Shown here one piece after another: positions 16,146-19,166 of a DNA stretch of 19,166 nucleotides (positions are counted from its first letter, which is position 1; the number at the start of each line of letters is the position of its first letter). The stretch comes from Gracilaria caudata (lineage: Eukaryota; Rhodophyta; Florideophyceae; Gracilariales; Gracilariaceae): positions 1-19,166 of the forward strand of contig JASCIV010000466.1 in NCBI GenBank assembly GCA_030374735.1, given 5' to 3'. The translations under genes and the position numbers were made by a program. The notes under the pieces are model-generated. The model ran no database searches, was not told the DNA's origin, and saw nothing but the letters and a program-made list of their open reading frames with translations.

Positions 16146-17516
16146 ATGAAGCTTTTACGCCCTCGCGGAGGTTCTAGCCACACCTCCAGGAAAGAACAAC
16201 AGGTAGTGCGCAACAAGCCTTCTCATCCGCAAGACGGAGTCAAGTATTTCAAGAAGAGTTCGCGAAAACTTTCTGATCGTTTACGAAGAAGTGCCATCCT
16301 TACAGACTCGCCAGACATGCAGACCTTAGTCACTTTGAAGAGAAAGCCCACCAGTCGACAGGACCGCGTAACTATGTCTAATGCTGGACAACTCGTCCTG
16401 CCCGCCATCTTTAGCGCCACGCCGGTTCCCGAGGAAAAGGAAGATGATGACCCTTCCTTCAGTCAGGCTGCTGGTCACGGCGGCTCGTTTAAAAACGATG
16501 GTCATGCGTTGGTGAAGAGGGCGCCCGACAGAGAGGCTACTTTCTACGAGATGGCTGGGAGTGGTCTGTGGCCGAGTCGCCTCTTGCCTACCTACTACGG
16601 CCGAGTTCAACCGTGCTCCATCAAGATTGAGAATCTCGTTTTTGGTTACAAGCGCCCGTGTGTTGTTGACATCAAGATGGGAATTCATACCGTCGAGGAA
16701 CAAGAGACTAACTTGTTCAAGAAATTGAAGATGAACGCGCTTGACCTCGTTACCGGCTCGCGATCGGAAGGATGTCGACTTGAAGGCTTGTCTATGTATC
16801 GCGCCATGGCCCATGTAACCGGCAACAAAGCACAAAGCCATTCGGTTTCTATGTCCGCCGGCGTCACTTTGCGCGACGTTCTCACTTTCTTTCTCACCGA
16901 CGAAAGTGGCGTGCGTACCGACGTAGCACAACGTTTTGAGCAAATGGTGAAAGATATTCTCAATCAGTTTGAACAAAACACTTCGTACAAGTTTATTGGA
17001 TCTTCTTTACTTCTCATTTATGACAATGATAATCGTGCACCATATCGTTTGTGGTCGAGGGCTCTGCGAAAATTGCACCTCATAAATCCGAACGTTCGTC
17101 TTTCAGAAGATCATCTTGTTGGGCTTACTCGCCGCACTAGATGTGATGTGCGAATGATCGATTTCGCACATTGGAATCCTTCTACTGATGGAACGCGCGA
17201 TGAAGGATACATCACCGGCTTGCATACCATCTTGGATGCATTGCGTTCAATCCGCTTTTACAGAGCAAAGCCTATCTTCTCCTTGCGCAATGCTGTAGAG
17301 GACGTGTTGGATCATGCGGCCAAGAATCTTTCCTCATCTACCAGAGACCTTGATATGGGTGTCGGGCCTACCGAAGGTGATGCTTTCACGTTTGATACGT
17401 TGTGGAACGAAATGCCCTCCGCGTCTTCTTTGAATATTTCGGATGACGGTGATGCCCAAAGTCAGCCGAATGAGAGCGCAGGTGAAGCATCGTCTTCGCA
17501 GCCAGGACCGTCATGA
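16146..17516 (+). CDS. Inositol polyphosphate kinase (IPMK/IP6K family), 456 residues
   Basis: The protein carries the whole IPK catalytic core. AGHGGSFKNDGHALVKRAPD (109-128) with REATFYE (129-135) forms the ATP-binding lobe. The signature P-x-x-x-D-x-K-x-G is PCVVDIKMG (171-179; D175 and K177 bind the inositol phosphate and catalyse transfer). SSLL (286-289) and the metal-binding MIDFAH (337-342, D339) complete the active site, followed by DEGYITGLHTILDAL. The family phosphorylates inositol phosphates with ATP (IP3 to IP5, or IP6 to pyrophosphates); IPMK members can also phosphorylate PIP2. The region after the signature (HTVEEQETNLFKKLKMN) does not clearly match either subfamily, so substrate is unassigned. 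The N-terminal 80 residues are basic and disordered; the C-terminal 55 are acidic and Ser-rich. The ATG at 16146 is the first in phase. No introns. Confidence 0.9.
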   Translation: MKLLRPRGGSSHTSRKEQQVVRNKPSHPQDGVKYFKKSSRKLSDRLRRSAILTDSPDMQTLVTLKRKPTSRQDRVTMSNAGQLVLPAIFSATPVPEEKEDDDPSFSQAAGHGGSFKNDGHALVKRAPDREATFYEMAGSGLWPSRLLPTYYGRVQPCSIKIENLVFGYKRPCVVDIKMGIHTVEEQETNLFKKLKMNALDLVTGSRSEGCRLEGLSMYRAMAHVTGNKAQSHSVSMSAGVTLRDVLTFFLTDESGVRTDVAQRFEQMVKDILNQFEQNTSYKFIGSSLLLIYDNDNRAPYRLWSRALRKLHLINPNVRLSEDHLVGLTRRTRCDVRMIDFAHWNPSTDGTRDEGYITGLHTILDALRSIRFYRAKPIFSLRNAVEDVLDHAAKNLSSSTRDLDMGVGPTEGDAFTFDTLWNEMPSASSLNISDDGDAQSQPNESAGEASSSQPGPS

Positions 17517-18917
17517 GGCTTTTTGAAGCAAGTGAAAGCATGTTTGTTTTCAACCAAATGTACTCTGCTATTCTTTACTTGTGATTCGGGGTAATCTTCA
17601 ATTTGCCATGTGCTCTCATCATATTTTGACAATCTCGTCTTTACCGAGCCAGTACCGCACATGTTGAGCGTGCGCAAACTGTCATTCACCAATTCATGCA
17701 CATACCATCCTTGCATGTTCATAATCTCTCGACCTGTTGTACAAAGTTCCAGTTATGTTGTATCGCATAATGTTTGTTATGTTGAGACAGAACACTCATT
17801 TTTCCCATGATGAAAAGTACGCCTTCAAGTTCGTTTGATGCCCACGGTGATTGATCATTGCTCGCGACGCGCGATACCTGTAGTTAGAAACTACCAGTTA
17901 CCACAATCCCAGTGGTATTAGATGCCTCTGAGACCATCCTACGCCCCCTGACATCGGTACCATCGCAACACACATGCAGCATAGACTTGTGCTTGTGTCT
18001 CGTGATAAAGAGCCAAATCCTGCGAACTTTGCATCATGCCTATTGTAAGTATCGTTAGCAGTTTGCTGACCCTTACATAGGTCGAACGCTCTCCATCTTG
18101 TGATGCATACAAATCAGACTACCATCTACCTCACTCTCAATACGCAGTCGTTCTTTTCTTTTACGCAGAATGGAAGTCGAAGAGCGCTCTCACGGCACAA
18201 ATACTTCGGGAACGGAAAACACGCATCGCGTCGTGGACGCTGTCAAGAAGTTATTACTCCCGCGACGTACGTCGATATGCGCTCGTACAACAACACTCTC
18301 CGGCAGGTGGCGTAAATTCATAAATCGGCTAACTTGCAAAATTCCGCTTTCGAAAGGAGAAAGATGAGCCGCTGAAGCCCAAGCAAACAGGGGAAGCCCC
18401 GAAGGCACTCAAGCCAGAAGCAAAGCTCTCTGTCTTCCCACTGTTTTTGCATGTAATGTAGTCGCTCATCCAGTTCACAACCACCCATCCCCGGTACATG
18501 ATCGACCAGCGTGGCATCTATACGGTTTCGTCAAAACGCTTATCCCAGATAAGCATCGCATCTTCGAAATGCCCGGGCTGAAACCGATGCAACACTATCC
18601 TCACGCGCAGAAACAAGACGCGGCACGAAAGCGGATTGCACAGTACCAAGTTACGCTCGCATTGTGGTATTAAGATTCCAATCTTTGGACTGCTTCCAAG
18701 CATGACGCTATGAAACGAAACATGGAGATTGAAAGCAAGTTTGGCCTTTGTCAATTGAGTGCAACCTTTTTGATTGTGGACCAAACAACGTTTGGTGTAA
18801 GTTATTTGGCTTCTTCTTCTTTAACTTTAGAATTACTCTCGGGTTTCAGCGGACAAAAGTTAAACAAGCATCAGTAAGTCAACAACAACCATGGCGATGT
18901 TACATAGTGCTTTCAAT
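17517..18917. other. 3' UTR and spacer; one possible exon at 18169-18367
   Basis: No gene is recognised. One stretch deserves note. TTCTTTTCTTTTACGCAG (18151-18168) is a strong 3' splice-site-like sequence and is followed at once by AATGGAAGTCGAAGAG, opening a 65-codon frame (18170-18367, plus) with a basic C-terminal half. A small hairpin (GTAGTT-AGA-AACTAC) lies near 17880-17895. GGCTTCTTCTTCTTTAA near 18808 resembles the GAA tail of the short element on the minus strand, but the adjacent sequence does not align. Confidence 0.3.
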
Positions 18918-19075
18918 ATGTACAATATTGAGTCCGTCGTTCTAAATGCAAGAAGTCTCTAAAGTTGCTATGCAAGATACGAGAATATGGTCCAGTTGAT
19001 ATCTTCTGGGTTCCTAGTTATTGCGGTATACCGCGTAATGACCTGGTAGATGATTTGGCAAGGCAGGCGTTGCAA
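18918..19075 (+). pseudogene. LINE-type RNase H relic, right copy
   Basis: The plus strand encodes FWVPSYCGIPRNDLVDDLAR (19004-19063), a clear match to the LINE RNase H block W-V-P-S-H-x-G-I-x-x-N-E-x-x-D-x-L-A, with H replaced by Y. Upstream and one frameshift away is YNIESVVLNARSL (from about 18921), matching the T-D-S-x-S-(V/A)-L-x-A-L block with the catalytic Asp changed to Glu. A frameshift near 18958 and the active-site changes mark it as dead. The domain is cut off at 19075 by the insertion of the short retroposed element. It is related to, but clearly different in sequence from, the left-edge relic. Confidence 0.75.
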
Positions 19076-19166
19076 TTCTTCTTCTTCTTTATTGTGGACA
19101 GCAGCTTCTAATTACTAAGCTGCAGTAAAGCTTTCAAAGAAAGCTTTCTCTCTTTAGGAAGGCCAA
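19076..19166 (-). mobile_element. Short retroposed element copy 3, reaching the right edge
   Basis: Read on the minus strand from the window end, it starts TTGGCCTTCCTAAAGAGAG, contains AAAGCTTTCTTT, GTAATTAGAAG and CTGTCCACAATAAAG, and ends with four GAA units at 19076. It is the best-preserved member of the family seen at 320-411 and 8674-8768. It sits directly against codon ALQ of the RNase H relic, so it inserted into an older LINE copy. Its first base coincides with the last base of the window, so its far duplication cannot be seen. Confidence 0.65.

Noticed and set aside
18741..18840. A possible fourth short-element copy (TTGGCCTTTG near 18741 and TTCTTCTTCTTT near 18811)
   Set aside because: The two pieces have inconsistent orientations and the sequence next to each does not align with the other copies.
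1..19166. CRISPR arrays, rRNA genes, bacterial operons or plasmid origins
   Set aside because: No regularly spaced repeats, rRNA-like sequence, Shine-Dalgarno-led gene strings or iterons are seen; gene families and promoters are eukaryotic.

Overview
The window looks like nuclear DNA of a eukaryotic microbe. The genes have long spacers and eukaryotic protein families: a PH-domain Ser/Thr kinase, an inositol polyphosphate kinase, ankyrin modules and Ty3/Gypsy and LINE-type retroelement pieces. TATAAAAGG boxes occur, and there is no operon-like packing or Shine-Dalgarno logic. The three long genes lack introns, so a compact-gene protist such as an oomycete-like stramenopile or a unicellular red alga fits, but the sequence does not settle the lineage.

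Layout. 0-1.5 kb: a LINE RNase H relic, a short target-site-duplicated insertion, and a wrecked ankyrin-repeat gene in which one module is inverted. 1.6-2.9 kb: mostly non-coding and partly AT-rich, with a striking nested palindrome at 2264-2318. 2.9-5.45 kb: a possible decayed gene or element, a 141-codon reading frame followed in phase by a frame with few stops. 5.6-6.1 kb: a small orphan gene with a clean TATA box. 6.6-10.0 kb: a retroelement graveyard with an integrase-like fragment on the minus strand, an intact gag-like frame, a second copy of the short insertion, a retropepsin-like fragment and a piece of a GTPase-like domain. 11.1-15.4 kb: two intact minus-strand genes, an unrecognised five-helix membrane protein and a PH-kinase. 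16.1-17.5 kb: a plus-strand inositol polyphosphate kinase, divergent from the PH-kinase. 17.5-19.2 kb: decayed sequence ending in a second LINE RNase H relic abutted by a third copy of the short insertion.

How the parts relate. The functional core is the divergent pair at 14.26-17.52 kb: an enzyme that makes inositol phosphates (possibly phosphoinositides) and a kinase whose PH domain could read such ligands, sharing a 775-bp spacer. The best candidate for something undescribed is a family of about 90-bp retroposed elements. The three copies (320-411 plus, 8674-8768 plus, 19076-19166 minus) share a TTGGCCTT start, an internal CTGTCCA-like block and a GAA-repeat tail. The two copies fully inside the window have 12-bp target-site duplications.
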